This document shows positions 8,990 to 18,787 of a stretch of DNA of 64,000 bases, piece by piece. This DNA is from Lentisphaeria bacterium. Lineage in GTDB: Bacteria; Verrucomicrobiota; Lentisphaeria; Victivallales; UBA1829. The notes beneath the pieces were generated by a model. The model had not been told where the DNA came from. It saw nothing but the letters and a program-made list of their open reading frames with translations, and searched no databases. The stretch is from NCBI GenBank assembly GCA_017503375.1, contig JAFVTF010000011.1, positions 43,463 through 107,462 of the forward strand, written 5' to 3'. Made by a program: the position numbers and the translations under genes. Within the stretch, counting starts at the first letter, position 1, and each line of letters starts with the position of its first letter.

Positions 8990-9973
8990 TCAATTCCAAC
9001 GTTCTGCAAAAAATTTCCGGATCGTTTCAGCAAGTTCGGGGAACTTGGCAATTTCTCTGTCTCCGAGAATTACAACACTCTGGATTTTTCCTGCCCGGTA
9101 AGCCCGTTCTGCTTTTTCAAGATAACGCAGCATCAGCTCTTTACTGTACCCCAAATCGGTCAGGTTGATATCCTGCATGAAGATTCCGAGCATGATCTTT
9201 TTTCCGGGGAATTTTACACGGCATTTTTCGATCAGCATATCAAACTCTGCAATATCGCTTTTTCTGTCAAGCCAGAGATTTACAGCATCCAGACAGGGGG
9301 CGATGTACGGAATATTTTCATGGTCAAGTTCCCGTGCATAGACAACACCGTAAAAATCGAGAGCTTTGTTATGTTTTTTCAAAGATTCCCGGATTTCCCG
9401 GACATCTGCAACGGAATATTTTCTTCCGAGATAAATCACCAGATCGTCTGCGATTCCCCCGATGATATTCGGATATTTCAAAGAAAGAAGACTCAATTTT
9501 TCAGCACATTCCGCATCGGTTTCCAACTGTTCTCCGCTGCGGGCTGTCCGGGTGATCTGAAAAATCAGTTTTTTGCAGTTTTTATGCAAATCAAGATTTT
9601 CTTCATTCAACGAACCGTAAACATAAACGGCATTTTCCGCTCCGAAAAATTCCATGCCGCGAACCGCACAGTCCGGGTCCATTGTTCCTCCCCAGAGTTG
9701 AGTCGGTCCGCCCCAGACAAAGACATCCTGTTTCAAAAACTTTTCCGGTCCGCTTTGCAGTGATTTATCCTGTTCATCCATGATTTGCAGAAGCAGATCA
9801 TCCATCTGACGGCTGGATTCTTCCATCAACTCCACATATTCCGGCACAGGTTTTGCAGCAAAAGCATAACCTTCTACATCAGTTCTTGCATAACGGTTCC
9901 GTGCAATAATTTGTTCCTGTAAATAATTTTTCAGTCCAAACAGCTGACACAAATCTTTTTTCTGGTTTTCCAT
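8990..9973 (-). CDS. Unrecognised cytosolic protein, possible TIM-barrel enzyme
   Basis: 327 aa, no signal peptide. I do not recognise the family. The pattern of alternating hydrophobic strands and helices (KKLIFQITRT, NIIGGIADDLVIYLG, ALDFYGVVYARELD, KKIMLGIFMQDIN, IQSVVILGDRE) and the Asp pair in GGIADD suggest a TIM-barrel fold like some glycosidases or sugar-handling proteins. That is an inference. GGAGAGG precedes the ATG. It is divergent from the ROK regulator across a 143-bp AT-rich gap, which makes it a plausible target of that regulator. Confidence 0.7.
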   Translation of the reverse strand: MENQKKDLCQLFGLKNYLQEQIIARNRYARTDVEGYAFAAKPVPEYVELMEESSRQMDDLLLQIMDEQDKSLQSGPEKFLKQDVFVWGGPTQLWGGTMDPDCAVRGMEFFGAENAVYVYGSLNEENLDLHKNCKKLIFQITRTARSGEQLETDAECAEKLSLLSLKYPNIIGGIADDLVIYLGRKYSVADVREIRESLKKHNKALDFYGVVYARELDHENIPYIAPCLDAVNLWLDRKSDIAEFDMLIEKCRVKFPGKKIMLGIFMQDINLTDLGYSKELMLRYLEKAERAYRAGKIQSVVILGDREIAKFPELAETIRKFFAERWN

Positions 9974-10116
9974 GAAATTACCTCTCCAATTTTTTCATAT
10001 TCCTTGAAATAATATAGCACATGAGCCTTGTTTTTCAATATCTATCCATATTCACAGACAAAATACAGTGATAAAAAATTTGATTTTTTTCAAAACAGGA
10101 GTATCTTACTGTTATT

Positions 10117-11313
10117 ATGAAAGAGAAAATACTGAAACTGAATAACATAAAAAATCAAAATTATCAGACTGTTCTGGATGTCCTTCTGCAGTCTGAGGGA
10201 CTTTCACGGATTGAACTTGCACAGAAGATGGGGTGCGACAACACAACCGTTTCCCGGGCTGTGCGGGCTTTGATTGAACGTGGGATCATCGTTCATGGAA
10301 AGAAGACTGGGCAGGAACATGGGCGTCCTAGGATCACGTTGGAGTTGAACCCGGAAGGCCCTGTTCTGATCGGAGTTTCTCTGGAGGCGGAACGGATCAC
10401 CGGAGTGATTACTGATTTGCGCGGAATCGTCCGGGAAAAATCTCAGGTGATTTTCTCTGAACCGCCGTCAAAGGAATTTTTCTTCCGGGAACTGAGCAGG
10501 GTTTTACAGAATCTGAAACAGATTGCCGGAGCGCGTCTCAGCGGAATCGGTGCGGCTGTTTTCGGAAACTATTCGGGACCTGATTTTACCATTGAAAATG
10601 CGGCGGCACTTCCTGCTTTGAATGGGGTGAATCTGCAATCAGAATTAAATAAAGCTGCAGATTATCCTGTAACGATTTGTGACCATCTGGTTTCCAGAAT
10701 GTCTTTTCTCGGGCGGGAACTGCCGGAGTTTAATTCCGGAACCGTTATGCTGATTTCAGCCGGCAGCGGGATCGGTTCTCTGATTGCGGAAAACGGACGT
10801 TTTCTTTTTACCCGGAATAACCACAGCGGGGAGCTGGGGCACAGTATTTGTATTCCGGATGGTTTGCCTTGCAGCTGCGGAAGACGGGGCTGTCTTGAAA
10901 CGGTTGCATCCATACGGGCTTTGTTGAATCACTGCAGAAAAAAACTGCATCATCCGGAGCTTTCTTTTGACCAGCTTTGCAAGAAATATCAATCAGGAGA
11001 TCAGAGTGTTTCAGAAGAAGTGGAACGGTGTGCGGGATATCTCAGTACAGCAATTTCCAATCAGCTGAACAGTTATCCGGTGGATAAACTTGTGATTACC
11101 GGGCGTATGCTGGAACTTGGTCCCGGTTTCCAGAACTCTCTGGAATCAAAAATAACCTCTTCCCTTTTTACCCTGTTCCGTCAGGGGCTGACAAAACATT
11201 TTGTCCGGCTCGATTACGACAATTCCCTTGCCAGAGGAGCCGCAATCTTTGCCGGCCGGTTTATCAATTTCTGTTCAGTGGAGGCAATTTCAAAAGTCTT
11301 CAAAAATATCTGA
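10117..11313 (+). CDS. ROK-family transcriptional regulator (NagC/XylR-like)
   Basis: 398 aa. A winged helix-turn-helix occupies residues 15-75 (LQSEGLSRIELAQKMGCDN, TVSRAVRALIERGIIV). A ROK sugar-binding domain follows, with the zinc motif CSCGRRGCLETVAS and a GELGH signature just before it. Such proteins repress sugar-use genes and release DNA on binding a sugar or sugar phosphate. It is flanked by the divergent 327-aa protein and the convergent glycosidase, either of which could be regulated. The last dozen codons (EAISKVFKNI) overlap a 28-bp sequence that recurs exactly at 47764-47791, far from this gene. Confidence 0.9.
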   Translation: MKEKILKLNNIKNQNYQTVLDVLLQSEGLSRIELAQKMGCDNTTVSRAVRALIERGIIVHGKKTGQEHGRPRITLELNPEGPVLIGVSLEAERITGVITDLRGIVREKSQVIFSEPPSKEFFFRELSRVLQNLKQIAGARLSGIGAAVFGNYSGPDFTIENAAALPALNGVNLQSELNKAADYPVTICDHLVSRMSFLGRELPEFNSGTVMLISAGSGIGSLIAENGRFLFTRNNHSGELGHSICIPDGLPCSCGRRGCLETVASIRALLNHCRKKLHHPELSFDQLCKKYQSGDQSVSEEVERCAGYLSTAISNQLNSYPVDKLVITGRMLELGPGFQNSLESKITSSLFTLFRQGLTKHFVRLDYDNSLARGAAIFAGRFINFCSVEAISKVFKNI

Positions 11314-11332
11314 AAACTCTTGCCGTAATCTG

Positions 11333-11389
11333 AAAATGGAGCGTTTTCGGTGGTTACTTGTTAAGTAGCCACGCTCAAACTACCATTTT
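11333..11389. terminator. Long hairpin between convergent genes, probable two-way terminator
   Basis: Nested arms pair as AAAATGG (11333-11339) with CCATTTT (11383-11389), AGCG with CGCT, and GTGGTTACTT (11350-11359) with AAGTAGCCAC (11363-11372), around a GTT loop. It sits exactly between the convergent ROK and glycosidase genes. No long T-run follows, so its terminator role is inferred from position and shape. Confidence 0.6.
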
Positions 11390-11396
11390 CATCTCA

Positions 11397-13307
11397 TCAG
11401 CAATCTCTTTTCAATTCCAGGATTGCCATATTATGAGCCTGGATTTGCGGGAAAGTTCCGTAAATTGTTCCGGAAACCGCCCAGCCGTCTTTCAAACGGT
11501 AATCACATTCACTTGCGGATTCTCCGTTATTGATCAGAACTGCATAACAGCGGTTTGAGTCAACGGGATGAAGTGTGACAGTGACATCCGGTGTTTCAGA
11601 CAGGATTTCACGTGTTTTCAATGCTTCAGCAAAACAGATTCTGTAAAGTTCAAAGTACGGCTTTTCCACAGCTCTGTTCCATTTTACGATTGCCCGTTCC
11701 GGAGAACAGGTCAGGAAAAATGCAGTCCCTTTGCCATATTGATATTTTGTCAGCAGCGGTTTGTTTTCAGAATCGGAGATCAGAACTTCTGCCCCGACAG
11801 AACTCAAAGAGATTTTTGTGCTGAATTCAAAGGCAAGTTCCGTTCCGGCAACTTTGGCAGAAAGCGTTCCTTCATAATTTTCCTGATATTCGGAAGTGAC
11901 ACCGAAGAACTCATCGAAAGGCGCAAGACAAGCTCCGTTGAACGTACAAAGCAAAGTTGCGCCGTTCCGGACTTTATTCATCAGTTCCATGTAACGGCTG
12001 CGGGGCATGTTGTTCAATCCGGTGATCATGGGAACAAGATAGAATTCAGAATCCCGGAGGGGTTCATCAGCGAATTGGAATTCCAGATCGAATCCAGCCT
12101 GTTTAGCCAGAACCCATGCACCGTAAGCAGCCATCCAGCAATCCTGTTCTTCTGTCAGAACGCAGACAACTTCCTTTTTGAATTTCGGCAGATTTCTGAA
12201 GGGAAGCTCTTTCCGCATGTCAGCAAAGTTTGCAAGGACATCAGCAACAGGTTTCCGGGAACCGTCGGCACGATAAAGTCCGAGCATCCGTTCTACGCCG
12301 CACCATTCGTAGGGCGGGTGTTCGAGATGCAGCTGATCGAACGTACACCACCAGAAGAGACCTTCGCAATCATGAGCCCAGAGCTGACAGAGTGTTGTCC
12401 GCAAATATTCTGCGGCATTTTTCTCTCCTGCAATCGTCGGTGCGAGCGTTCCCAATTCTTCTGCAACGCAGGGGCGTTTTCCGATATCCCCGAAGAAATG
12501 CGCTTCTGCTGTTGCATGCATTGCCGCCTTGATTCCGGTCAGTCGGTCAACAGAGGCATGAGGTGTGAAGAGCGGGTAGGGATGAACCGTAAGAACATCG
12601 AAATCCTCCGCCATATCTTCAATGCTCCAGGGGACTGAGGGAGCAACGCAAGTTGTTGGCTGCGGTGTGATACCGTGAAGTCCTGCAACAACAGGTTTCT
12701 CCGGGTCTGCTGCACGGATTGCTTCGGTCATTGCACGGGTCCAGAGAGCTCCTTCATAACGGTTTGCGTCATCCAGACAGTTACATTCGTTTCCGGTTCC
12801 CCAGAAACTGATTGCCGGATGATCTTTGAATTCCGTTACAAAACGTTTGATGAATTTCATCTGCCAGCGGAGGACGATCGGGTCCCGCAAAAGATTGCTT
12901 TGAGCAAAAGCCGGAGGAGCGAAAAGTTTTCCGGACATCCACCCGGTGATGAGTCCGATTCCGAGTTTGATTCCGTTTTCTTCCGCACAATCGCAAACGA
13001 AACGGAACCGTTTCATCATTTCCGGATCGACTCCGCTTTGAAAACCATCCGCATCGTATGGGATTGGCTGATTATCTTTCCAGCGGAGCTGGTACGGAGT
13101 GTTGCCGCCTTTTGCATGAAGCGTCAGAGGTTGAAAATCGGGCCAGAGGGGGAACACCCGGACGATTTCCAGGTTGAGAGCTTTCATTTTTTTGAAATCT
13201 TTTTTGACTGTTTCCGGTTCCCATTTATGCCACATATCGGTTCCGGCATGACTTGCCCAGTAGTTGCATCCGATAAAGAAATTCTGTTTTCCAAAGGTAT
13301 TTTTCAT
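11397..13307 (-). CDS. Glycoside hydrolase, mannanase/cellulase-like TIM barrel (clan GH-A type)
   Basis: 636 aa starting MKNTFGKQNFFIGCNYW. The N-terminal about 380 residues form a GH-A-like barrel: KKMKALNLEIVRVFPLW, HPAISFWGTGNECN (the Glu in GNE is the likely acid/base) and RPCVAEELGTLAP (candidate nucleophile Glu). The C-terminal half has a beta-galactosidase-like layout, with a class-I-amidotransferase-like fold and beta domain. No signal peptide is visible. The start at 13307 was chosen over a longer frame because GAGG lies 8 bases upstream and the extension is not family-like. The substrate is probably a beta-linked glycan, but this is not proven. Confidence 0.78.
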   Translation of the reverse strand: MKNTFGKQNFFIGCNYWASHAGTDMWHKWEPETVKKDFKKMKALNLEIVRVFPLWPDFQPLTLHAKGGNTPYQLRWKDNQPIPYDADGFQSGVDPEMMKRFRFVCDCAEENGIKLGIGLITGWMSGKLFAPPAFAQSNLLRDPIVLRWQMKFIKRFVTEFKDHPAISFWGTGNECNCLDDANRYEGALWTRAMTEAIRAADPEKPVVAGLHGITPQPTTCVAPSVPWSIEDMAEDFDVLTVHPYPLFTPHASVDRLTGIKAAMHATAEAHFFGDIGKRPCVAEELGTLAPTIAGEKNAAEYLRTTLCQLWAHDCEGLFWWCTFDQLHLEHPPYEWCGVERMLGLYRADGSRKPVADVLANFADMRKELPFRNLPKFKKEVVCVLTEEQDCWMAAYGAWVLAKQAGFDLEFQFADEPLRDSEFYLVPMITGLNNMPRSRYMELMNKVRNGATLLCTFNGACLAPFDEFFGVTSEYQENYEGTLSAKVAGTELAFEFSTKISLSSVGAEVLISDSENKPLLTKYQYGKGTAFFLTCSPERAIVKWNRAVEKPYFELYRICFAEALKTREILSETPDVTVTLHPVDSNRCYAVLINNGESASECDYRLKDGWAVSGTIYGTFPQIQAHNMAILELKRDC

Positions 13308-13455
13308 GATATAAACCTCACTTCCTGAATTTTTCGGGAGATACAATATCACAAAAAAAACTCTTTTCAAACGGAAAGTTTCTTTTATTCTCAAATATTC
13401 ACTTGAAAAAAACGGGTTTTGCGTGTAAATTTCACTTGAAAAATGAGGTGAAATT

Positions 13456-14106
13456 ATGTTTACAGGATTAGTAGAAATGACCGGACGGATCCTTGCCCGC
13501 AATTTGCAGGGGGAAGCCGGGAAATTGACGATAGAACCAGCCCGGCCGTTTCAGGATCTGGAGCAGGGGGAAAGTATCGCTGTCAATGGCGTTTGTTTGA
13601 CCTTGGAATCCGGAATGAACGGCGGACCGCTTGTGTTTCATGTGATGCGGGAAACCTTTTCCAGAACCAATCTCGGGTCCGAACCGATTGGAGCAGTTGT
13701 GAATCTGGAGCGTGCCATGCCAGCCAATGGAAGGTTCGGCGGGCACATTGTCAGCGGACATGTGGATGCCTGCGGAAAAGTGCTTTCGCTGACCCGGCGG
13801 GATTCCGATACGGAACTGACTGTTTCCGTGCCGGATGATCTGGTGCCGTTTCTTGTGGAAAAAGGTTCTATCGCAGTAGATGGAATCTCTTTAACATTGG
13901 AAGCGGTGGAGGGGAATACATTCCGGATCGGTTTGATTCCGACAACATTGAGTCATACAAATCTTTCCGGTAAGAAGTCCGGTTCTCTGGTGAATCTTGA
14001 AGCGGATGTGATTGGAAAATATGTTGCAGCATTCCTGAGCCGTGCCGGATATGGAAAGAAATCTTCTGTGACCATGCAGACACTGGCAGAGGCGGGATTC
14101 TTATGA
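13456..14106 (+). CDS. ribE: Riboflavin synthase, alpha chain
   Basis: 216 aa, the usual length, built as two homologous lumazine-binding barrels. The first starts MFTGLVEMTGRI and contains SIAVNGVCLTLE; the second repeats VDGISLTLEAVEG. It contains GHIVSGHVDACG and TTLSHTNLS, typical substrate-site segments. It converts two 6,7-dimethyl-8-ribityllumazines to riboflavin plus the pyrimidinedione. GAGGTG precedes the ATG. It heads an overlapping operon, and other rib genes are not in this window. Confidence 0.96.
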   Translation: MFTGLVEMTGRILARNLQGEAGKLTIEPARPFQDLEQGESIAVNGVCLTLESGMNGGPLVFHVMRETFSRTNLGSEPIGAVVNLERAMPANGRFGGHIVSGHVDACGKVLSLTRRDSDTELTVSVPDDLVPFLVEKGSIAVDGISLTLEAVEGNTFRIGLIPTTLSHTNLSGKKSGSLVNLEADVIGKYVAAFLSRAGYGKKSSVTMQTLAEAGFL

Positions 14107-14912
14107 TTTCCATGATCCGTCCGCAATGCCGGGAATACGTTTTGAAAAGTTCATTCGGTTTTTCTGTTGAGAAATTGCCGCAGGAGCAGATTCCTGCAGA
14201 TTTTTTTCAGGAACTGCCGGGGCGTTTTACCGCTGCTGAGCTTCCCCCTTATCTCATGGAAAATCCAATTCAGACCGATGGTTTGGCTCCGGTTCATGCC
14301 TGTGAGTTGATAGAAACAGGATTTCTGGAAAATCTTTCATTGCAGTTTCCCGGATTGGTGCGGGATTGTATTACCGGGTTGGAACGGAATATTGAATCTC
14401 TTTCCCGGAAGGGGATTTCTGCAGGTGTGTTGAATCTGGATTTGAATGTTCTGCTTTCTCCGGAAAAAGAGAAACTGTATTTTTCCCTGTTGAAAGGTTT
14501 GGCAAATATTCTGGAACAGTGTTCCTTTACACTTTTGATACCGTTTTCCATACCGTCTGCCTCAAAAGAAATTGTTCAGCAGGTTCCGTTATTTTTACGG
14601 AGAACGATGCTTCCGTGGGTTAAGCTGCGTCTGGATATTCATGCCCATGAACTTGCACCCGGATATTCCCCGGATGAATTGGCTGGCGGTTTGTTCAGTG
14701 AAGTCCGGTCTTTGCGGTTTCTCTATCTTGCGGAGGCAGGCAATGTGCTGATTCCGGAACATGTCATGCCCTGGCTGGAATCATTGGGAACTTACGGGTT
14801 CCGCGGACCCTGTTTTTTCGTTCCGATGGCATCGAATCTGAATGGCTTTCCGGCATGGGTGGACGAAAACGGAAAATTGATTGAAAAAATGGAAAATAAT
14901 TTGGAGAAATAA
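14103..14912 (+). CDS. Unrecognised protein in the ribE-uup operon
   Basis: 269 aa, no signal peptide. The start overlaps the ribE stop by 4 bp (ATGA), so the two are translationally coupled. I do not recognise a family. Strand-helix alternation in the second half (FTLLIPFSIP, WVKLRLDIHAHEL, LRFLYLAEAGN, RGPCFFVPMA) suggests an alpha/beta or TIM-barrel fold. Sequence composition matches its neighbours. Confidence 0.7.
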   Translation: MISMIRPQCREYVLKSSFGFSVEKLPQEQIPADFFQELPGRFTAAELPPYLMENPIQTDGLAPVHACELIETGFLENLSLQFPGLVRDCITGLERNIESLSRKGISAGVLNLDLNVLLSPEKEKLYFSLLKGLANILEQCSFTLLIPFSIPSASKEIVQQVPLFLRRTMLPWVKLRLDIHAHELAPGYSPDELAGGLFSEVRSLRFLYLAEAGNVLIPEHVMPWLESLGTYGFRGPCFFVPMASNLNGFPAWVDENGKLIEKMENNLEK

Positions 14913-14918
14913 GGAATT

Positions 14919-16811
14919 ATGGCAGGAAAAGTTCTTTGGACCGTGGATGGTTTGAATGATTCCATAGGCTTGCAGACTCTGTTCAAAAATGCCGCATTTT
15001 CCATTCATGAGAATGAACGTGTGGCTTTGATCGGACGGAACGGAACAGGAAAATCCACCATGCTGCGGATCATTTCCGGGGATTATTCCCCGACTGCAGG
15101 AGATATCACAGTTTCCCGCGGCTGTGTGATCTCTTTCATGCAGCAGGCTCCCCCGGATGGATATGCAGAACGGACCATTGCAGAATTTGTCCGGGATGGA
15201 TTGCACCGTTTTCAGGAGGTTTTGAAAGAATATGAAAATCTGAATCCATCCTCGGCGAAACATGCGGAAATTGAACAGTTTCTGACAAGTCATGATGCCT
15301 GGGATCCGGAACAGAAACTCAATCAGGTTCTTTCCAAGTTGGAACTTCACGAGCCGGATAAAAAATGCGGAGAACTTTCCGGAGGAAACATGCGCCGTGT
15401 CATGCTGGCGCGTGCAATTATTGCAGAACCGGATCTGCTTCTGCTGGACGAACCCACAAACCATCTGGATGCGGAAACCGTCAGCGCAATCGAAGATTTT
15501 CTCGCTTCTTACAGAGGGGCCTGTCTGTTCGTGACCCATGACCGCTGTTTCCTTGACCGGATCGCCACCAGGATTGTGGAACTGGATAACGGTTCCTTCT
15601 TTACCTGTGAAGGTTCCTATGCAGATTTTCTTGCTGCAAAAGAGGAACGGGAATACCGGGAAGATGTGGCAGAACAGAAACGTCTTGCATTTCTCCGGCG
15701 GGAGATCGAATGGGTGCGCCGTGCGCCGAAAGCCCGTCTGCGCCGCAACGAAGGACGATTGAAGCGTTATGAAAATATCGCAGCGGTCAAAGCTCCGGAA
15801 CGGATCGGGAATATGGAACTGATCATTCCGGAAGCAACACAGCTGGGAAACAGAACTGTTTCCATCAAAAATATTTCAAAATCCATGGGCGGAAAAACGC
15901 TCATCAAAGATTTCTCTTTTGAGTTTGAAGCCGGACAGCGTGTCGGAATCGTTGGACGTAACGGTGCCGGAAAAACAACTCTGCTCAAGATGATCACCGG
16001 ACAGTTGGAGCCGGACTCCGGAACAGTGGAAATTGCTCCCACTGTTGAATTCAATTATATCGACCAGTCACGTGTCCGCCTGGATCCGGAAAAAACAGTC
16101 CGTGAGGAAATTGTTCCCGACGGAGGCGATACGGTTCAGTTCAACGGCGCATCCATCGGTGTTTACGGTTATCTGAAGCGTTTTCTGTTTGAAGATGAGC
16201 GGATCAATACGCAGGTAAAGCTGATATCCGGCGGAGAACGTGCCCGTTTGGCATTGGCAAAAATCCTGCGTATCAAGGGAAATTTCATGATTCTGGACGA
16301 ACCTGCCAATGATTTGGATATTCCCACCTTGCGCGTTCTGGAAGAATCTCTGCTTTCCTACAACGGAATCCTCGCCGTGGTCAGTCATGACCGCTATTTC
16401 CTGAACCGTGTTTGTACTCATATCATTGCCATTGAAGAGGATGGATTTGTTTTCTCTGATGTGGGCGATTATGATTCTTACGAAGCCAAACGGAAAACCC
16501 GGCAGTCTGCGAAAAAAGCGGAATCTGTTCCTGCAGAACAGAAAGCCGCCCCGCCTCCGAAGCCGAAACAGCAGACAAAACTTTCCTATAAAGAGGAACG
16601 GGAACTGGAAGCTCTGGAAAATTCCATTCCGGAAACAGAAGAGGCGATTGCTGAACTGGAAAATAAATTTTCTGATCCGGATTTCTTTGCCAAACACGGA
16701 GCAGAAATCAAAGAACTCCAGCAGGAACTTGAAAACAGAAAAGCGGAACTGGAAAAACTCTATGCCCGCTGGGAAGAACTGGAAGCAAAAAAAGAAAGTT
16801 TTCAAAAATGA
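14919..16811 (+). CDS. uup: ABC-F ATPase, Uup-like
   Basis: 630 aa with two fused ABC ATPase domains and no membrane helices. Domain 1 has Walker A GRNGTGKST, signature LSGGNMRR and Walker B LLLLDEPTNHLD. Domain 2 has GRNGAGKTT, ISGGERARLALA and FMILDEPANDLD. Between them is the ABC-F linker. A C-terminal charged coiled coil (about residues 545-630) marks the Uup subgroup, thought to act on the ribosome or branched DNA. The second Walker B region reads DEPANDLD, as in other Uup proteins. The 3' end overlaps mazG by 4 bp. Confidence 0.93.
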   Translation: MAGKVLWTVDGLNDSIGLQTLFKNAAFSIHENERVALIGRNGTGKSTMLRIISGDYSPTAGDITVSRGCVISFMQQAPPDGYAERTIAEFVRDGLHRFQEVLKEYENLNPSSAKHAEIEQFLTSHDAWDPEQKLNQVLSKLELHEPDKKCGELSGGNMRRVMLARAIIAEPDLLLLDEPTNHLDAETVSAIEDFLASYRGACLFVTHDRCFLDRIATRIVELDNGSFFTCEGSYADFLAAKEEREYREDVAEQKRLAFLRREIEWVRRAPKARLRRNEGRLKRYENIAAVKAPERIGNMELIIPEATQLGNRTVSIKNISKSMGGKTLIKDFSFEFEAGQRVGIVGRNGAGKTTLLKMITGQLEPDSGTVEIAPTVEFNYIDQSRVRLDPEKTVREEIVPDGGDTVQFNGASIGVYGYLKRFLFEDERINTQVKLISGGERARLALAKILRIKGNFMILDEPANDLDIPTLRVLEESLLSYNGILAVVSHDRYFLNRVCTHIIAIEEDGFVFSDVGDYDSYEAKRKTRQSAKKAESVPAEQKAAPPPKPKQQTKLSYKEERELEALENSIPETEEAIAELENKFSDPDFFAKHGAEIKELQQELENRKAELEKLYARWEELEAKKESFQK

Positions 16812-17593
16812 ATCAGGAAAATATGCAGAAACTCGTCGATATCATGAAAGCCCTGCGCGCTCCCGATGGTTGTCCGTGGGATAAAGTGCAGACTCATAAA
16901 TCCCTGAAAAAATGTTCCATGGAAGAGTGTGCCGAACTCATGGATGCCATTGAAGATGATAACGATGCCGGAATGTGTGAGGAACTGGGCGATCTGCTTA
17001 TGCATGTTGTGCTTCATTCTGTTATCGCTGAAGAACGCGGGGCATTTACATTCGATGATGTGGTGAATGAAATTTCTGCAAAGATGATCCGGCGTCATCC
17101 TCATGTTTTCGGTGAAGAAAAGGTCAAAGATACTTCAGACGTTCTGAAGCTCTGGGAGGCCGTGAAAAAAGAAGAACATAAGGATGACCGGAAATCTCTG
17201 ATGGACGGAATCCCGTATCACTGTCCGGCTCTTCTGCAGGCGGAGAAAATGCAGAAAAAAGCCGCAAAAGTCGGATTTGACTGGAGTTCTCAGGAACAGA
17301 TCATTGAAAAGATCGGCGAAGAATTTTCTGAAGTAAAAGAGGCGATTGCGGAAGGCAATGATGAACATATTGATGAAGAATTGGGTGATTTTCTTTTTGC
17401 CGTAACCAATCTGGTCCGGTTCCGGAAACGCAATTCTTCTGAAGATCTCCTCGCCGCCGCAAACCGGAAATTTGTCAAACGATTTCGTTATATTGAGGAA
17501 AAACTTGCAGAGCAGGGAAAAGATATCGAAGCTGTTTCTCTGGACGAAATGGATTCTCTCTGGAACGAAGCCAAAAAGAAAGGGATCAAATGA
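16808..17593 (+). CDS. mazG: Nucleoside triphosphate pyrophosphohydrolase MazG
   Basis: 261 aa with two MazG domains, as in E. coli MazG. The first has RAPDGCPWDKVQTHKSL and EECAELMDAIEDDN...EELGDLLMHVV with the EExxE...EExxD metal motif. The second has KIGEEFSEVKEAI and EELGDFLFAVTNLVRF. It hydrolyses (d)NTPs to NMP plus pyrophosphate for pool cleaning. It overlaps uup upstream and cysK downstream by 4 bp each. Confidence 0.96.
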   Translation: MNQENMQKLVDIMKALRAPDGCPWDKVQTHKSLKKCSMEECAELMDAIEDDNDAGMCEELGDLLMHVVLHSVIAEERGAFTFDDVVNEISAKMIRRHPHVFGEEKVKDTSDVLKLWEAVKKEEHKDDRKSLMDGIPYHCPALLQAEKMQKKAAKVGFDWSSQEQIIEKIGEEFSEVKEAIAEGNDEHIDEELGDFLFAVTNLVRFRKRNSSEDLLAAANRKFVKRFRYIEEKLAEQGKDIEAVSLDEMDSLWNEAKKKGIK

Positions 17594-18513
17594 TGAGAAA
17601 GATTGCAGGAAATATACTGGAAACCATTGGTCATACACCCCTTGTACGGATCAATAAATTGAATGAGGGCGGTGCGGAAATCCTTGTGAAAGTGGAATCG
17701 TTCAATCCCGGCAGTTCCGTGAAGGACCGCGCAGCACTTTCCATGATTGAAGCGGCAGAAAAGGCCGGATTGCTGAAGCCCGGAGCTTTGATTATTGAAC
17801 CTACCAGCGGAAATACCGGAATCGGATTGGCGATCGCTGCCGCTGTCAAAGGATATCACCTCATCCTTACCATGCCGGATACCATGAGCATCGAACGCCG
17901 CAAACTTGCCGCCGCTTACGGTGCGGAAATCGTTCTGACGGAGGGTGCAAAAGGAATGAACGGAGCCATCGAAAAGGCGATCGAACTGCGGGACAAAACA
18001 CCCGGAGCATTCATTCCCCAGCAGTTTGAAAATCCGGCAAATGCAGAAGCTCACAAAGCCTCTACCGGACCGGAGATCTGGGAAGATACAGAAGGTAAGA
18101 TAGATGCGTTCGTGGCAGGTGTCGGAACGGGTGGAACATTGACTGGAATCGGGGAATATCTGCTGTCAAAAAATCCTGCGGTGAAAATCATTGCAGTGGA
18201 ACCGGAAACCAGTGCGGTCTTATCCGGAAAACCTGCCGGAGCGCATCCGCTTCAGGGAATCGGTGCCGGATTTATTCCGAAAGTTCTGAATACAGAAATC
18301 ATATCCGAAGTGTTTCCGGTTTCCGGTGAAAATGCAGGTAAAACTGCCCGTGATTGTGCGGCAAGAGAAGGCATTCTGATCGGTATTTCTTCCGGAGCGG
18401 CATTGTTTGCAGCGCTGGAACTTTCCAAACGGCCGGAATATGCCGGAAAACGGATTGTGGTTCTTCTGCCCGATTGCGGTGAACGTTATCTTTCCACCTG
18501 GTTGTTTGAATGA
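17590..18513 (+). CDS. cysK: Cysteine synthase A (O-acetylserine sulfhydrylase)
   Basis: 307 aa, a PLP fold type II enzyme making cysteine from O-acetylserine and sulfide. Motifs seen: [10 protein letters not shown], the PLP lysine in [16 protein letters not shown], the substrate loop [11 protein letters not shown], the phosphate-binding [15 protein letters not shown] and [12 protein letters not shown] near the C-terminus. Normal length. Both ends overlap neighbours by 4 bp, so it belongs to the ribE-uup-mazG operon. Confidence 0.96.
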   Translation: MMRKIAGNILETIGHTPLVRINKLNEGGAEILVKVESFNPGSSVKDRAALSMIEAAEKAGLLKPGALIIEPTSGNTGIGLAIAAAVKGYHLILTMPDTMSIERRKLAAAYGAEIVLTEGAKGMNGAIEKAIELRDKTPGAFIPQQFENPANAEAHKASTGPEIWEDTEGKIDAFVAGVGTGGTLTGIGEYLLSKNPAVKIIAVEPETSAVLSGKPAGAHPLQGIGAGFIPKVLNTEIISEVFPVSGENAGKTARDCAAREGILIGISSGAALFAALELSKRPEYAGKRIVVLLPDCGERYLSTWLFE

Positions 18514-18776
18514 GCGGAAAACTCTCTTGCAGAGCAGGGTGCGGAGCCTGCTGCATTGCACCCTCCATTTCCTCTCCGATTCCGGGAATGCCGGACGGAA
18601 AACCGGCGGGTGTTCCCTGTGTGAATCTGGATGAACAGTTCCGGTGTAAGATATTCCATTCTCCGGACCGTCCGAAGGTCTGCGGTTCCTTGCAGCCTTC
18701 GGAGGAAATGTGCGGAAAATGCCGGGAAGAAGCTTTGGCATATCTGGAAGAATTGGAAAAATTAACGGCTCCGTAA
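18510..18776 (+). CDS. YkgJ-family cysteine-cluster protein
   Basis: 88 aa with a cysteine pattern typical of the YkgJ/UPF0153 family: [14 protein letters not shown], then C in [18 protein letters not shown] and MCGKC. The family probably binds zinc or an iron-sulfur centre; its function is not known. It is the last gene of the overlapping operon (4-bp overlap with cysK). Confidence 0.85.
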   Translation: MSGKLSCRAGCGACCIAPSISSPIPGMPDGKPAGVPCVNLDEQFRCKIFHSPDRPKVCGSLQPSEEMCGKCREEALAYLEELEKLTAP

Positions 18777-18787
18777 AAGTCGTGTAT

